Of a stretch of 39,445 bases of DNA, positions 38,148-39,445 are shown one piece after another (within the stretch, counting starts at the first letter, position 1; each line of letters opens with the position of its first letter). This DNA comes from Acidimicrobiaceae bacterium (GTDB taxonomy: Bacteria > Actinomycetota > Acidimicrobiia > Acidimicrobiales > RAAP-2). The DNA lies in contig PMOE01000067.1 in assembly GCA_003161575.1 (NCBI GenBank), positions 1 to 39,445 of the forward strand, given 5' to 3'. Both the position numbers and the translations under genes were made by a program. Under the pieces are notes generated by a model that worked only from the letters and a program-made list of their open reading frames with translations, was not told the origin of the DNA and did no database searches.

Positions 38148-39445
38148 ATGGGCAAGTTGAAGAGGGGCGGCCCGCGACGGTCAAAGCACTGGATCACGGC
38201 CCTCATCGTCGTCATCGGGACTGTTGGACTGGATCCTTCGCCTGCCGCACCCACCGGGCTTCAGTCGTCGACCCCGGCCACAACTGACATCGCTCCGGTC
38301 GGCCTTTCGACAACGGTCGATTTCGCAAACGGGCTCGCTCATCGCTCCGCAATAGTCCTCTCGGGCCACGCTCGGTTCGAGGTTGTGAGCCCAACCTCGT
38401 GCGACTCGAGTATTCGCCTCGGGGCCGCTTCGAGAACAGCCCAACCGTCAATGTGCTTGATCGTCGCCTTGCGGTGCCCCGTTACGCCGCGGTGTCCACA
38501 GACGGCTGGCTTACCTTGAAGACGAGTCGAATGACTCTGCGGTACAAGGTCGGATCAGGGCCATTCACTCCGGCCAACACGACGCTCAGCTACCAGATGG
38601 GAGGACACACGGCCCGAGTGCACCCGACCTGGGAGTGGGAGTGCCCCTTTGGGCAATCCTGCCAGGCCGGATCGGCAGTCTTGAGCGGTGGCGCCGCGAT
38701 CGCCACCGGGCAGAACGGATACGAGAGCCCCGCGGGCTACGTAAGTGGGCTGACCAAGGTGGGTGCCGCTTCCACCTGGACGGTACTCGGCGCCCCAGCG
38801 GGTGCGGCAACTCTCGCTGTCCGCTACACCAATTACGTCATCGGAGAACAGCCCACGGTGCATACCATTGAGCTCGTCGTCAACGGTCACCCCGCCACGA
38901 CCGTTCCCTTACGTCCTACCAGCGCGAACACGTGGTCGACGGCGACGGCGCCGGTTGATTTGCAGGAAGGCACGAACTCGGTACGCCTGGAGTGCGGTCC
39001 GGGAAATGGTTGCAATGTGAATCTGGACACCTTGGCTCTCGGACCCTCCGGCACCCCCTCGCCGACCCCGCCCCAGCTCGAACCGCTTGGCGGCTGGATA
39101 CGGAGCTTTGACAGCTACACCTACGGGCGGCGCGACACCTGCCCGTCGCCCGGAAACTGCGCCAATCATCAGGCGTTACCGATCGGTAAAGGATCAGCCG
39201 TTGTCACGCCACACTTGCGCCCGGTTGGTCGCACCGCCGTGTGCAGCACGCAGGGACCAATGGGACGGCATGCAAGCCCTCTTGCCTCTGACGCCGCATG
39301 TATAGGCCAGTCATACAGCCGTTCCAGACGGCGAGTCGACCGCAGAACCGTCGATATGGCGCGAAACGAGGGGCAGAATCGACGTAAACGACAGCCGCTC
39401 AGAAGGAAAGCGGACTCTCGTCGGGTGGCGTCCCCTCGAATGGTG
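38148..39445 (+). pseudogene. Broken GH31 glycoside hydrolase with CBM35-like domain (runs off window)
   Basis: Starts at ATG 38148 with a secretion signal (basic MGKLKRGG, then ITALIVVIGTVGL). The first frame reads to GHARFEVVSPT at about 38396. The protein then continues only in the next frame (LVRLEYSPRGRFENSPTVN), which fits loss of one C in an ACCCTC run. This second frame has no stop to the window end. It holds the GH31 N-domain (DGWLTLKTSRMTLRYK, HPTWEWECPFGQSC) and a CBM35-like module (LAVRYTNYVIGE, LQEGTNSVRLECGPGNGCNVNLDTL), then LGGWIRSFDSYTYG. After about 39177 the text becomes Arg-rich and unlike GH31. The catalytic barrel is not seen, so the gene is probably dead. A sequencing error could explain the frameshift. 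Confidence 0.65.

Noticed and set aside
1..39445. tRNA, rRNA, CRISPR, insertion sequence or prophage
   Set aside because: No tRNA T-loop patterns in a cloverleaf, no spaced direct repeats beyond the two coding arrays, and no transposase, integrase or phage proteins seen.

Overview
The window is high-GC DNA with many GTG starts and dense, mostly non-overlapping genes on both strands. A 27-codon gene at 3802-3885 resembles the actinobacterial large-subunit protein bL37 (shared core KANHGKxPN). Together with a SigE-type sigma factor, paired acyl-CoA dehydrogenases, a P450 like the mycobacterial lipid and sterol enzymes, and a conserved actinobacterial ribbon-helix-helix protein, this points to an actinobacterium. 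Acidimicrobiia is my best guess, but I could not test it. I see no rRNA, tRNA, CRISPR array, phage gene or transposase.

Layout. 1-3.7 kb: minus-strand housekeeping operon DUF192-rsmI-metG-tatD. 3.8-10.2 kb: bL37, a glycerophosphodiesterase, an Sco1-like copper protein coupled to a small lipoprotein, Mug DNA glycosylase, YchF and an adenosine-kinase-like enzyme. 10.2-14.1 kb: pepN, a GDT1-type cation transporter and a methyltransferase. 14.2-17.6 kb: coupled minus-strand operon of a GT4 glycosyltransferase, a methyltransferase and an alpha/alpha-toroid protein. 17.8-20.4 kb: a soluble PRC/MgtE_N/CBS protein followed by an atypical Nramp transporter, with a long leader holding a short upstream ORF. 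20.8-31.2 kb: lipid and aromatic catabolism and stress genes (two acyl-CoA dehydrogenases, MarR-MFS, NifU-like, VOC, FAH, HdeD, C69 peptidase, P450). 31.3-33.2 kb: a sigma factor coupled to its likely membrane partner. 33.3-39.4 kb: sparser accessory-looking DNA with a possible structured RNA, a structured leader, two small ORFs, a flavin reductase, CysQ and a broken GH31/CBM35 gene running off the right edge.

Two expression modes are visible. Genes inside operons have Shine-Dalgarno sequences or overlap the upstream stop by 4-7 bases (GTGA or ATGA). Many first or solitary genes instead have a TANNNT hexamer 6-9 bases before the start codon and no Shine-Dalgarno sequence, which predicts leaderless mRNAs. 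I used this to choose several starts.

Most likely to be new: the roughly 240-nt minus-strand RNA or sORF at 35961-36214, which has a TATAGT box, several perfect stems and an intrinsic terminator; the three-way-junction leader at 35652-35745 before a 42-codon ORF; and the leader peptide ORF (20544-20606) before the MgtE_N-CBS/Nramp operon. All are read from sequence alone and have not been searched against databases.
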